From Rhynchospora pubera (taxonomy: Eukaryota; Streptophyta; Magnoliopsida; Poales; Cyperaceae), in the NCBI GenBank assembly GCA_028095005.1, contig CM051459.1, positions 134,627,657-134,691,656 on the forward strand: a DNA stretch of 64,000 bases, in the 5' to 3' direction. The first letter of the stretch is position 1. Each line of letters starts with the position of its first letter. Below, in pieces: positions 21,743 to 34,022 of this stretch. A program made the position numbers and the translations under genes. The notes below the pieces were generated by a model that was not told the DNA's origin, did no database searches, and worked only from the letters and a program-made list of their open reading frames with translations.

Positions 21743-22079
21743 TTAGATCATAGGGCGATGACTTAGGTGAGTGAAGTGGGGGATATGGCGTACAGAATCG
21801 AGGACGTGATCGACACGTTCATGGTTGAAGTCGATGACTACAAGAATCGACAAGGCGTGATAAATGCCCTCAAGCAAGTTTTGAGGAACCCCAAGAAGCT
21901 GTTGTTCGTAAGCTAACAAGTGAGATGGACGCCATTGAAAACAGACTACAGAAGATAAAGGAGTTAACGGAGAGGTATGGAATAAACAAAAAGCTCAGCA
22001 GCAGCTCAGTGCCGCCAAGGAGGCCTATCCGGGGTGTGATGCTCCCCGACGAAGATGATCGAGATGTGGTTGGTCTAGA

Positions 22080-22256
22080 CAGGGGCGGAGCCAAGGCAGG
22101 GGCCTCAGTGGGCTTGGCCTCCCCGCATTTTTTTATTTTACTAAAAATCACAAGGTAAATTGTATAAAGGTATGAATAAATATGTAGAATGACCCCTTCA
22201 AAAAGTAAAATTTATAGATTGGCCCCACTCATATTATTTTTCTGGCTTCACCCCTG
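22080..22256. mobile_element. hAT MITE (CAGGGGCGGAGCCA type) in the NLR exon
   Basis: The element is 177 bp with ends CAGGGGCGGAGCCA and (reverse complement) CAGGGGTGAAGCCA and a perfect 8-bp target duplication GGTCTAGA (22072-22079, 22257-22264). It interrupts the sequence VVGL-E just upstream of the P-loop. Excision in silico restores the frame into the P-loop. Confidence 0.93.
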
Positions 22257-22753
22257 GGTCTAGAGGCAGATGAAGAGGAAATAGTCAACCGACTTCTCGA
22301 TCAAAACACTCCAAGGCGCCGTGTGGTGGCGATCGTTGGACAAGGAGGCCTTGGAAAAACGACGCTCGCCAAAAAAGCATACAACAGGTTTCTACAATTC
22401 ATCTCTGTCTACTTGAATTTAATTATGCTTATTATGTATGTTTTTTTAATCAATAAGTGACAAAAAAAAATTAATCGTAAAATTTAATATTTTTATTATT
22501 ATTAATATGTAAATCATGTTGAACGGCTCAAACAAAAATTAAAGCAAGAGAGAAGAATCTATGTTTTATCGTTTTTACTTTATTTTGTTTCTATCAACTA
22601 TGTCTCTGTGGGGCTGTGTATTCTAAAAGAATCAAAGCAGGCTTAAGGGCCGTCTAAATCTCGAAAAAAATGGATATTAATATCGGAATCCACTATTTTT
22701 CAAATACGGATGTGGATCAGACCGGAGTTTATCTGATCCGTTTTCAACCCTAA

Positions 22754-22908
22754 GGCCTTGTTTGGATGGAGTTGGAAGAAGGAAGAAGGAGGAAGACCAA
22801 AAAAAAAATTATAAACAATTCAAACTTTCCACAAAGTTACACGCTTCCCAATACTTCTTCTCACTTCTTCCCTTTTTCCCTTCTTCCCACATCTATCCAA
22901 ACGGAGCC
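22754..22908. mobile_element. Tourist/Harbinger-like MITE in NLR intron 1
   Basis: The element is 155 bp with ends GGCCTTGTTTGGATGGAG and (reverse complement) GGCTCCGTTTGGATAGAT and 3-bp target duplication TAA (22751-22753, 22909-22911). It is non-coding. Confidence 0.88.
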
Positions 22909-22977
22909 TAAGGAAAGGACACTCCCGTGCAAAATAGGAATGCGCGTGTTCTATTTTTAGTGATGTCCAAAGAGTTA

Positions 22978-23347
22978 GGGGATTGATTTGGACACTACTT
23001 CATTTGATCCGAACATTTTGAAATTTTCAAAATTACAAAATTAATATTTTTGTTCGAACACTCCGCTCAAATTCATTCTCTCTTCTCCCTGAACTAAAAG
23101 GTATCAATTTCTTCACTATACTCTGCTATTTGGTCGCAAGCTGCGCGCACGTGTGCTTAAAAGCATCGATTTGATTTTGTTTGAATTGTGAGTTTTGGAA
23201 TGATGGTGGTCAATGGGTGCGCGTCACTTAAATTTTTTAATAGGAAATTCCATATAAGCTAACACTTTTAGATATCCAACGGTAATTTGGTCCGACAAAA
23301 TTATTTTAGAGTGTTCGGACTAAATTGAGGGGTGTTCATCAATTCCT
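22978..23347. mobile_element. Short TIR element in NLR intron 1, superfamily unresolved
   Basis: The element is about 370 bp, bounded by a perfect repeat AAAGAGTTA (22969-22977, 23348-23356). The ends GGGGATTGAT and (reverse complement) AGGAATTGAT are imperfect inverted repeats. An 8-9 bp duplication allows hAT or Mutator-type. It contains internal inverted words around GTTCGAAC/GTCCGAC and no ORF. Confidence 0.7.
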
Positions 23348-26300
23348 AAAGAGTTATGTTCAAAATTAGCAATTTGATTCTTTGATTGCTTAATTACTTG
23401 ATTTTGCAATTATATCAGATTGTGTAGTGAACTAGTGATAGTCTCCTTAATCAACTCATCACTAAGTTTGCTATAATTTTCATTTTCGTAGCTACTTTGG
23501 AAAGTGGATAAAAAGTTGAAAACTGAAAACCCAATAAATCTCCCCGAAGAAAAATGGAAACCCTCAACTTCGGCCTCAACATATGTAAACCGTGAGCTTT
23601 GAAGTTTGAATAACCTTCTGTTTTTGTAAATGAATAATTAATAATGTCATGAAATAATAAGTTATTTAGTAAAATGCACTTCTGTCACTTTAATGCAACG
23701 TATATATTTGGAGAGGTAGCATTTAAATGGATAGATATAATATAATATCAGGTGTCATCTTATCATTTAGAAATTCAGAGATATTTGGAGAAAGAAGTAG
23801 GTTGTCCGAAGCAACTAATATATATTTTATAGTGATTAATTAGTATCATTGCTGAACTAAAAGGGTTTTCCGAAAAAACATAATTGAAAGGACTGACAAT
23901 TAGATAATGATCGTTAGCAAAATCAATAAATTGGAAATTATGAATTTTTTCATCATGGGTCAATTTTTAAAATTATGATCCTCTTTTTTGAGAGTCAAAT
24001 GTAGAATTTCCTGGAGAAAACTATCTATATAACCAAAAGTGAATGCACAAGTATATATTGATGAGAAAATTTTTTTATGAGATACATTTCACCCCCAATT
24101 TTCTCAATTTAATGGGTAATATGATAGGATCCTAAGCTCTATAACGAACGGTGTCAATATGTACATAGAAATTGATCGATCAAACAACCAAAATTACAAC
24201 AATTTGTTCTTCTGTAATAATTGTTTTTTCATTTCTTAAAATTTTTTATTAAATTGATACCTATGGTAATTTTTATGTGCAGTGACAAGGTCAAGAGAGA
24301 GTTCGAAATCCGAGTGTGGCTTTCGATTTCACAACAATTTGAACTTATTAATGTTTTGAGCATGATGCTAGAGGGCGTTCGTCCTCTAAACCAAGATGAG
24401 AAGGAACTTCTCAAGGATCTGAAATCTCAACCAAGAGCGACACAACATTTTGCTCGACACCTTAATAGCTTGTTAAAACAAAAACGGTATCTTATCATTA
24501 TGGATGATGTTTGGACCCCCGATTTATGGGATCAAGTAAAAGATGTTCTACCAAACACTGAAAATGGTAGCAGAGTTTTAATTACTACTAGAATATCAAA
24601 TATTGCTACAAAAGCATACTCTACTTGTGATCCATACAATATGCGCTATTTAAGTGTAGAGGAAAGCCAAGAACTTTTACTAAAAAATGCTTTTCCTTTT
24701 CAAGATCCTAAAGCCTACCTCCATGGTTTATCCGACCTTCCTAAAAAATTTGCAAGAAAATGTGGCAATTTGCCTCTGGCTTTGAAAATTGTTGGTGGTC
24801 GTTTATCTCGAGAACTGCCCACATACAATTCTTGGCATAAGATTTTGCAAAAACTTAATTGGCATGATGGTGATGAAAAAAACTGCACAGACATCTTAGC
24901 CACCAGTTATGAGGATACTCCAGCTTATCTCAAACCATGTTTCATGTACTTTGCTTTATATCCAGAGGATTATCAAATCAAAGTAGAACCTTTAATTCGA
25001 ATGTGGGTGTCAGAGGGATTTATACCTGAGAAAAATGGTACAACAATGGAAGAAACAGCTGAGGATTACCTAGAAGAACTTGCCCTCAGGTACATATTCT
25101 TACTTAAAGTCGCAATCTGTAAATTTTAGTTTGATTTTATCACATGGTTTGTTAAATAAAATGTTCAGTATGCACATGTAACTTTATTCGTATCAAACTT
25201 ATGCTAACTGCAATTTGACTCTTGTAACAAATATGTGAAATACTAAAAAGAAGATTAAAAAATTTTAGTTTCTTACATGAATTCAATATAAAAGAAATCA
25301 TTGAATTGATTTGAAGCATTTAATTAAATGTCATAAATTAAAGTTTGCTAGTGAGGCATGACTCTGAAAAATTCTGACAAAATGTACTAAATAATATATA
25401 GGAGCATGATTCAAGTTGTAAAGCGACATTACAATGGATCCATCAAGTACTGCCGCATACACGATCTCCTACATGATCTTGCGATTGAGAAAGCCAAGGA
25501 GAACAACTTCCTCCAAATAATATCAAATCAAGGTAACAACGGTTGCACCTCTAGTACTACGGTACATCGTGCGGCTTTCCACGGCGATTGTGAAGATGTT
25601 GTGCAATACACAGGTCCCAATCTCCGTTCTTTGTTTTTTGTTGGTTATGACACCCCAAACATTGATAGCTTTAGGAATCTCAAAATTTTATGTAGAATAA
25701 ACTACTATACAGGACCTCACTCAAAAATTTCAAAGAAAATGACCCAATTAAGATATTTTGGGAATTACACTCGCCCGGAAAGTGCTACGTGCTGGAAAAA
25801 TATTAGTCACATGAGAAACCTACAGACACTTCACATCGATAGCACAAATGATCGTCCCGAAGCAGACAACATATGGAATATTAAAACGCTGAGGCACGTA
25901 CTTTTGAATCCCTCACACAGAAGCTTTCTTGGGCCCCCACCAAACACAAACCTTCCAAATTTGCAAACACTTATATCCATAAGAGTTCGAAAATCATGGT
26001 TGGTAGAGGGCTGGCCTAAAATACCCAACATTCGGGTGCTAAGTCTCTGTTCCTTTCCCCAAAAATATAAAGAGTCGTTTTGCAATTTCCTAAATGAGAT
26101 TCCGCAACTCACCTCTCTAAACTTAGAGTACTATTCTGCACCATATGAAAGGTTGGACATGAGCTCCTTCCCTAGTTACAACCACATGCAGTCTCTGCGT
26201 GTGTTTGGGGAATGGAACAATTATGAGTGCATCCGCGGGATAAATCAGTACAAAGCACTTGATATTCGTCTATTTCCAATACATCTTATAGAACTCGCTA

Positions 26301-26677
26301 TTTGGGAATGCGATTTTCAAGAGGATCCAATGCCAGTCATAGAAAACCTAAAGGATCTTAAAAAACTTGAACTATTCAACTGTCAACACTACAAAAAACA
26401 ACTCAGCAGTTCAGCCAGAGGATTTCCTCGCCTGGAATATCTAGAACTCCAAAATTTAAAATCTCTAGAGGAGTGGAAGGTAGAGAAAGGGGGGATGCCC
26501 TTGCTCAAGGAGATCAGCATAAACTTTTGTACGGATTTGGTGGCGATTCCTGAGCTGCAGCACATGACTAGGCTCAACAACTTATTTCTCATGGACGTGC
26601 ATCAAGATCTTTGTGAGAAGTTGCTAGGAGAGGAATCATACAAACTCCGACATATTCCATCAGTTCAAATTAAATAA

Positions 26678-27500
26678 ATAAATAGTTTTTAATTTCATTG
26701 AGATATTAATTTCATCTCTATGGTTTGGACCTTATTTTAATTCTTTGTACTGCATTTAGTATTTTCTTTTTGCCTTTTTTTTGTTTCATTTTTCCGTATC
26801 CTTTGTAATTAATAACTAATAAATACTATATTTCACTCCTGTCATGAATATGTTTGTGTGCGTGTGTAATCCACATGCATTTCTACTATAATTTTAATCT
26901 TTTACCATTTTTCACATGTGCAATGTTTATTCAACGAAAAATTTATTATCTGTTGGAGGATAAATTAGTCAATTTAATTAATTATGTCAATACAATAGCG
27001 TCAGTTTTTGCTACACGTCCTTTCCTCTGTTGTACGTTTGAAAATGTTGTAAATTGTAGTTTTATTAAATACATAGCCAATGACCTGGCAATCGAAGTGA
27101 CGAGATTAAAATAACTTTGAATAGAATACAAATTAAAAAATTTTGTGGACGAGAACTAATTTTGATAGAGTCTTGAATATTTTACTGTTGGACCTTTCGG
27201 TAACTGAGGGTTGTTTCCATGCATCCATTTTGATTTGTAATATTTTATTATATATCACTATTTAAACTTCCTCGTTAACTACGTTTCAATTGAATTTGTT
27301 CTGATAAGAAGCTTTGGAAGACAATAAACAGCCATACTAAAAAGATAGATGTTACAAGGAGGGTATAATGTGAAAGTGAAGACAGCAGAGGAGCATTTTT
27401 GATTCTCAGACTTTGTTAAGCAAGTAGGTAACCAGAGTGCCATAATCTCCACAAACGCCCTCTGATGACTTCAAATGAGGCTGCTTCATTCTGACAATTT
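26678..27500. other. NLR 3' flank, AT-rich
   Basis: Possible polyadenylation signals AATAAA occur just after the stop (26677). No gene is supported; an 86-codon frame at 26854-27114 has no motif. Confidence 0.45.
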
Positions 27501-27504
27501 GTTC

Positions 27505-28206
27505 AATTTCTTTTGAACTCAATAAAAAGATAGAGGAATGGAAATAAATCTTGCGTGTACTATGAGGCGAATGAATCCGTGGACCACCTCTTCTTTTAGA
27601 TGCACTCAACATAGTAATCTTTGGAACTGGTTCTTGAACCAATTCCCAAATTAGAAACCTAGAGATTTAGAGGAGCTATACATAATATAGATAATAGGAT
27701 TAGAGATAGCTTTAAAATATGCCTTAGTGCTATTCTTTAGATTATATGGCTTAATAGGAACGATATTTGCTTTAGAGGTAGTGCACCTCACACAGAAAGA
27801 TCTTATGCTTTGTTGATTAAAAATTTATTGCTTTACTAGTCAGATATGTGGCATGCTGAGAAGAAAAAAGAAGTTCTAGAGATGATCCCAGAGTTGACAA
27901 CATTGCTTCTACAGATAAAAGGGCCAGCCATGAGCGATGGGGCTTCTGCGGCTTGACATCCTGTTTTGCTAAATTGTGGCTTTGGCTTTGTATGAATTAA
28001 ATCTTGCAATATTTATTTTTGCATTGGATTTAGGGGAATAAATATCTTCGCTGATCTAGGTTCACTGATACCGAAATAGGTACATGTGCTTCAGCTTAGG
28101 AGGTTTTTGCTTTTACTTTCAATAAAATTGTAATATGAATGTTACTTTCTGGTAATAGAAAGTGGCAGGTTGACCCCTGCTAGTTTCCAAAAAAAAAAAA
28201 AAAAAA
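27505..28206 (+). mobile_element. 5'-truncated L1-type LINE fragment with poly(A)
   Basis: The translation gives CVYYEANESVDHLFF (about 27558-27602), a zf-RVT type zinc segment with a lost cysteine, then IIWLNRNDICFRG (about 27742-27780), the C-terminal ORF2 region of plant L1 elements. Stops interrupt it (near 27737 and 27836). The 3' tail ...GGCAGGTTGACCCCTGC TAGTTTCC is followed by an 18-base A-run (28189-28206). The 5' border and target duplication were not found with confidence. Confidence 0.75.
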
Positions 28207-29310
28207 GATAAGAGGAAGTGATATCCCTCCTCTGCAGTACCTGTACTGTAAACGATAGTCGTGAGCTTCAATTCAAAGTATATTATGCACGTATAAACCA
28301 TAGAAAGGAACTTAAAAAGACAGCACTGATACAACGCCTGACCTGAGCCACAGTTAGCAATTTCTGCTGAAAATGGGCTGATCCGAGGTATGTTTAAGAT
28401 AAATTCAATTGAAACGGTTTTGTGTAGTGCAGTTTAAAAATTTGGCATTCTTGCAAACCATAATTTTTAATTGTAGTTCCAGGAACAAATAGAAAATTGA
28501 GTCACTTAAATGTTACAATATGAGTTCAATAGCAACCAAGGAGTCCTAAACCTTCGAGGGGATCTCCACCTCTCTCTCTCTCTCTCTCTCTCTACATTAT
28601 TGTTGCACTGGTCAGTTCTCTTCCTCTTTCAAAGCATTTATTTATGGTTAATTTTCCTATTGCGCTTCCCCTGTGCTTTATTACTGGATGCAAATAAAAC
28701 TATTAGCCGGTGACCCACGCTTGTCCAATCCTTTACTAGGTCTGTGTAGGTTTCTTTGGGACAGTAATTAAGATGGTAAAACCACTTCTTGTTGGACACA
28801 GTACTGCAAAGTCTTAGAAAGAGAAACACAGAAAATTATGGCGTGTCGTTGGCAATTCTAAGCTTGCCTCATGCCCCACTAACCAATGTTCTATATTCAT
28901 GCATAAAGAATATAGAACAGCAGAGTTGCCAGCGCTTGACCCCACCTCGCTTCTCAACCGTCGCATCGTCGCTTGTGTGAAGCGGAGGGGCAACGAATTG
29001 ACTGTCAGAGGGTGGGTCCGGACTTGCAGAGTCCAAAGGCCAAAGCAGTATCACCTTCGTTGAGGTATGAGTTACTTAGTTGTTGTTAATCGTACACTAG
29101 TAGGAGTTGATATGATTTTATGGAGTTGTGAAAATGTGATGCCTATCTGTACTGAATCTACCGATCCGTACCAGTGAGCCATCACAGAAAGAATTGAACT
29201 TTTGTGGTGAAATTGAACGTCTGGTGAACATCAATGTAAGTACCTAGAGGTTTGTATTTTGTTGGGTCTTAACAAAATTGTTCTTTACCTTTGAAAGAGA
29301 AACTGATCTA
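28207..29310. other. Intergenic DNA with CT microsatellite and a hairpin
   Basis: A (CT)12 run lies at about 28570-28593. A perfect 12-bp stem TGTTCTATATTC with a 9-nt loop lies at 28887-28919. The GC-richer stretch around 28920-29050 has no recognised coding frame. Confidence 0.5.
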
Positions 29311-30547
29311 TGGGTGTGTTTGGAAGTGGAGTGAATAAGAATGAATAAGGAAATTTATGAATAAGAATCTTGAATTAGAATTAGGAGAATTGTCTATTCA
29401 TGAATAAGGAGATGTTGTTTGAGTAGTGTGTTGTGAATAAGAATAAGGAAAGAAAAGAATATAATAATGATTTGATTTTGTTTTGAACAATTTGTCATTA
29501 TAAGAATAGATGAAAATAATATAATAATAATTTATATTCATAATAAAAATAATATAAAAATATTAATTAAAAAATCATTAAAGTAATAATTTAGATAATA
29601 TTAATAAATACAATAATTATTATATTTATTATTTTAAAATCAATAAATAAAATTTTTAAATAATTATCATAATAATAATTGATTCAAAAAAATGAATAAA
29701 ATAATACAAATAATATTAATGATAACGTTTAATTATAATATTTATTATGATTACTATTAAATAATAATTATTATAACGTTTAATAAATAATTATTATAAT
29801 AATGATAATAATTAATAAATTGTTATTATAAATCATTATTATAATGTTTCATAAATCATTAATAAATAATATAATTATTATAAAGCTTATAAAATCATTA
29901 ATAAATAATAATTATTAATTAGTAATAAATCATTATTATAACTCTTTGTAAATCATTAATAAATAATAATTAATAATTCAGTGAAATAATAATTGATAAT
30001 ACTTATCATAAATAATTATAATATTTATCATAATAATAATATTATTATTATTGTAACATAAATAAATATTTATAATAATACTTATTATTACAATATATTA
30101 ATTATTATTATAAAATCATTAATAAATAATAATTAATAATTCAGTGAAATAATACTTGATAATACTTATCATAAATAATTATAATATTTATCATAATAAT
30201 AATGATAATAAATAAATAAATAAATATTTATAATAATACTTATTATTACAATATACTAATTATTATTATTTTTTTTTTATTATTATTAATATAATAATAT
30301 GTATAATATAATAATAATTATCAACTGAATTATGTTTTCAAACTAACGGTCAAATGTGCCCACTTTAGTTGAAGAAAATATTATTTCTTTCTCTCTCCAC
30401 ATGATTCAAATTCTAATTCCTAGTTTTGGCTTGAATAAGAATAAGGTAGTGAATAGGGCGTTATTCTTATTCCATTGTGTGTTTGGGTCACCTCACAATT
30501 GGCTAATTCATGAATAAGACTTATTCAACTCATTCCAAACACACCCA
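29311..30547. mobile_element. 1.2-kb AT-rich foldback/MITE-like element
   Basis: The ends are TGGGTGTGTTTGGAAGTGGA and (reverse complement) TGGGTGTGTTTGGAATGAGT, with AATAAG words following each, as in the MITE at 21522-21742. The flanking dinucleotide TA (29309-29310, 30548-30549) could be a minimal target duplication; a clean 3-bp TTA/TAA is not seen. About 870 bp of the interior (29460-30330) consists almost only of A and T in TAATAATAATTATT-like words with internal duplications (for example the TAATTCAGTGAAATAATA blocks near 29975 and 30138). It is non-coding. Confidence 0.72.
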
Positions 30548-30549
30548 TA

Positions 30550-33132
30550 GTGTCATAGATAAGAACCTAGTATGTGGGGTTTTGACCTTGTTTAGTACAG
30601 TGCTTGAATTTTTTTCCCCTCTCTTTTGTGACAGCTTCTGAGGATTTGAAGGTTTATTTTCTAATTAATTAAGAGTACACTTCTAGCTGCACTTGAAGGT
30701 TAATTTTACACTAAATTGCTTCAGGCAAAGTTCAATTTCGTGTATTTTTTGTTATACTGGGAACAACCCAATTTCTTAGATATGAAATAACATAAGAAAA
30801 TTGTATTAGGGAATGATATATAAGAAAAGCAATATGGTGTAGAAAATTATCGGTTTCGTTTGTTGGTGTTAGCTTGACATTATGGTTATATGCATGCTAA
30901 AATTAGTGAAATTAGTGGAGATTTGTGCGTCTGTTTAATAAGTAAACATAGGTCCATTTATGATAATTCTCCCTCTAACTTTAGAAGTAATCTATCATGG
31001 TTTATTTGCTACCAAGCTACAGGCAGAGACACAAGAAATTGTTTGAACATATGAAATATCACATTCCCTAAGTATAGATATCTAAAATCTACAGATGGTT
31101 GTCAACATAAATTGTTTAAAAGCTGATACCAAAGGGTAAAACCGCAAAGCCAAAGCCTGCGACTTTCTTCCTTGATAGAGCTTCAATGTGAGCTCTTTTG
31201 CCCTTTTTATTCTGAATCACTGTGAATTCTTAACTGAATGCAGCTGGATCTGTGTTCGATTTGGATTTTGTGCATAAAAAGCTTGCTTTGCGTTAAGTTC
31301 CTTTTCTTGGAGTAGCAATTTAGCACCTAAAAAAGGCCTAACTTTTGAGTCTTGTTTCGTCTATTTCAGCAGATTCTGGTACCTTTTGAGCTGCGTAGAG
31401 TTGGATCTGCTCATTCAGCTTCTAATTACAAGGAAGGAATTTAGGTATGTTATATTATATTTTTGTGAACTTATTTGGGGTTATATTTCAATTTTTACCT
31501 TTTGTATAAATTCGTGCTGGACATACTTGTGTGGGAACTAGGAAGGTAGGATTACTATGTTCTCAGTTTAAACTTGATCGTAAAAAGTACTCTGATAGGT
31601 TTTTGTTTTGTACTTCTTAATCACAAACCAATGTAGATGCATTAGTCTGTCGATCCAGTTGCTAAGTGTTTAGTTCTGGTACCAATAATCATGATATTTC
31701 ATTTTCATAAGCTAGTTTAGGGATCTATGAAAGTGTAAGGGACGTGGGTTTTGTTTCTCTACAACTTGTAATTGATGGCTACCACTTGAAATGGACTCCA
31801 AAAAACCCAAGGAAAAAGAAAAACTGTAATAGAGAGCAAAAGAGCTCCGCTGCTTGTATAGTATATTATATCAATTTATAAGAAATAGCATGGATCTGTT
31901 TCATTTCATTTCAGAGTATATTGTGCAACCCAATCAATTTCATTTCAGAGTCACCAGCAGCATGGATATGTTTTCCTAATGTCATTAATGGGTTGGATAA
32001 TTCTGGCTATAATGTGTTGGATCTGTTTTCCTAACGGATTCAGTCTTGATCTGTTTTCAGGAGCCTTGATATGTTCAATATCCTCACTTGGCAGTAGCAG
32101 CTTCAAGGGCTAATTGCTAGAATTTACATAAGAGAAAATATCTGTTCTAGGAAAAGGAACACATTTTGTTGCAAATGTAGCCTTTTTTTGAGATATTTAG
32201 TTGAGATGTGTAAGACATGAAAGTTGTGTACTTGTGTTCCGTGATGGTTGTTGCCAGTTTGGATTTTCTTTTATCATCCTTTTTCTTGTTCCATGTAACT
32301 ATGTAAGACATGAAAGAATGGAAGTTTTTGATGTGTTGCCAAGGTCCTTTGCATGCTATATTTTAGTTTATTTTGCTGAGTTGTTATATATATATATTTT
32401 AGTTTATTGGTTTGTTAGTTGTACAATATGTTGCTCAGCTGATTTATTCCGTCTGGACTACAGTACTACAGTACAATCTGTAACAGTAGCAGTGATGATG
32501 GCGAGAGGCTGGCTGTTGGTGAATTAATGGAGGTAAGCACTTTTTCCTTCTCTTATGAACTAAACTGTTTTTCTGCTAGAATTAACTTGCAGTACTGGCA
32601 TCCTGGAATCTGGCATGATATCCACCGATTAAGCTCCAAGCCATTTGCCTGAAATTGATCATAGAAAATATACAAAATCTCAAATTTAGTTTAGTTTAAA
32701 TGAGTCAAATCTATTTGTTCTGTACTGAAGGACTGAAGCAGAACTTTAGGAAGAGGTTGTAACTGACAGTGTTTCATTTTTATTTTGTACTCATATTTTA
32801 AGCAAGCTTAAATTTGTAGTGTTTATTAGAGATGGTTAGTACCATCTTTCAGCTTAAACTTCAGCTTGCTGAACTTACATTCTGGCAAAAACAAAAAATA
32901 TAATGGCTGCAGTAGCGTTAGGCAAGATTCTTGCTTTTTTTTATTGAAATATTTCTGATATTATTTTATGTTTAAAATATGCAGTTTGGGGACATTGTGC
33001 AAGCAAAAAAGTTCTTGGAATTTTCTACTGAACCAAAAAGAATATGTTTTGTTTCTAATGTAGCCTTTTTCTTTTAGTTTTCTTTTTCTTGTTCCACGGA
33101 GATTTTTGTTGTTCGAGGCAAGCTCTATCTGG
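30550..33132. other. Unassigned region with a diverged duplication
   Basis: No coding frame with a motif was found. The segment 32170-32420 (ATGTAGCCTTTTT ... TTCTTGTTCCATG ... ATGTAAGACATGAAAGAAT ... GCCAAGGTCCTTTGCATG) is repeated in diverged form at 33055-33140 and 34015-34165, the second copy being split by the hAT element. The region could be a decayed non-coding gene or intron; I cannot tell. Confidence 0.45.
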
Positions 33133-33140
33133 TATGTAAG

Positions 33141-34014
33141 TAGGGATGAAAACAGATCGGATAATATCCGATCCGTATCCGAAAAGTTGCGGATTCGGAT
33201 ATTAATATCCGGATTCGTTCGGATACGGATGCGGATTCGGATTTTTTTAATCGGATACGGATACGAATATGGGAACACATTTTAGTGCAGATACGGATGC
33301 GAATACGGATAAAAATCCGCATCCGAAACTATTTGCTAAACGAATAACCGAATTTTAAGTGCTATTAAATAAAAATTGCTTGAGCTGGAAATTGAACCGA
33401 TGTTGTTTGGATATCAACCAAACACCTCAACCATCAGACCAATTAACAATAGTTGATAAAGTTGGTTGTTGTATATATTTATATATATCCAATCCATCAA
33501 TTTTGAAAATTGTGATACAAATTAATATAAATTATAAATTATAAGTTCTAAATGATGATTAATAATATTAATAATAATTAAATTTATACATATTATATAG
33601 TATGTTGATATGATTTTGGATTGAATGATTGAATGAATGAATCTAAGTACTACTTACATAATTAGCGTACAATTTATATTCTCAAAACTTAACTCATTGC
33701 ATGACATAATATATTCCTCTATGTTTCAGCTCCTCTTATACACTGCAAGCTTCTATATGCACTATGAATTTTACAAAATGTGCTGAAGAAATGAATAAAA
33801 AATAATCGATCAAAATGCAATCCGTATTCGAAAAAATATATTCGTATTCGACTCCGTATCCGATAATATCCGAACCGTATTCATATTCGCTTAATATCCG
33901 AACCGTATCCGTATCTGAACGCATCCGTATTCGTATCCATATTCGAGAGAAAAATATGGATGCGGATATGGAAAGACCAACACCCGCTACGTATCTGATC
34001 CGTTTTCATCCTTA
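33141..34014. mobile_element. Ac-like non-autonomous hAT element
   Basis: The element is 874 bp with perfect 8-bp target duplication TATGTAAG (33133-33140, 34015-34022). The left end TAGGGATGAAAACAGATCGG and right end (reverse complement) TAAGGATGAAAACGGATCAG match at 17 of 20 bases and begin like the Ac terminus (YAGGGATGAAA). Subterminal regions (33155-33320, 33820-34010) are arrays of CGGATACGGAT/ATCCGTATCCG words. The middle is AT-rich and has no transposase. Confidence 0.93.
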
Positions 34015-34022
34015 TATGTAAG

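Larger units (their letters stand above)
21360..26677 (+). pseudogene. CC-NB-ARC-LRR (NLR) resistance-gene pseudogene, RPP13-like
   Basis: A three-exon NLR. Exon 1 (21360-22387) encodes an Rx-type coiled coil (MAEAIVDLALNKLAEAAV..., EDVIDTF) and the P-loop GQGGLGKTT. Exon 2 (24283-25089) has RNBS-A (FEIRVWLSIS), kinase-2 (KRYLIIMDDVW), RNBS-B (NGSRVLITTR), GLPL (CGNLPLALKIVG) and RNBS-D (CFMYFALYPEDY). Exon 3 (25402-26677) has the MHD-region variant IHDLLHDLA and a degenerate LRR. Introns 22388-24282 and 25090-25401 have GT-AG borders. Such proteins are intracellular immune receptors that bind ATP/ADP. Exon 1 is broken by a MITE (21522-21742), a TAG at 21764-21766 where W is expected (AMT*VSEV), a frameshift before 21914 and a hAT MITE (22080-22256). 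Exons 2 and 3 remain open, so decay is confined to exon 1. A truncated protein from a downstream start is possible but not shown. Confidence 0.92.

Noticed and set aside
22645..22748. Another complete hAT element in NLR intron 1
   Set aside because: The right end (GATCCGTTTTCAACCCTA) resembles the Ac-like ends, but no matching left end or 8-bp TSD could be found. Treated as a degenerate fragment.
27406..27642. Minus-strand 78-codon frame
   Set aside because: It is antisense to the LINE ORF2 remnant at 27505-28206, which explains the region better.
32961..33322. Minus-strand frames with IRIRIRIR-like runs
   Set aside because: They are translations of the CGGATACGGAT word array in the hAT element end.
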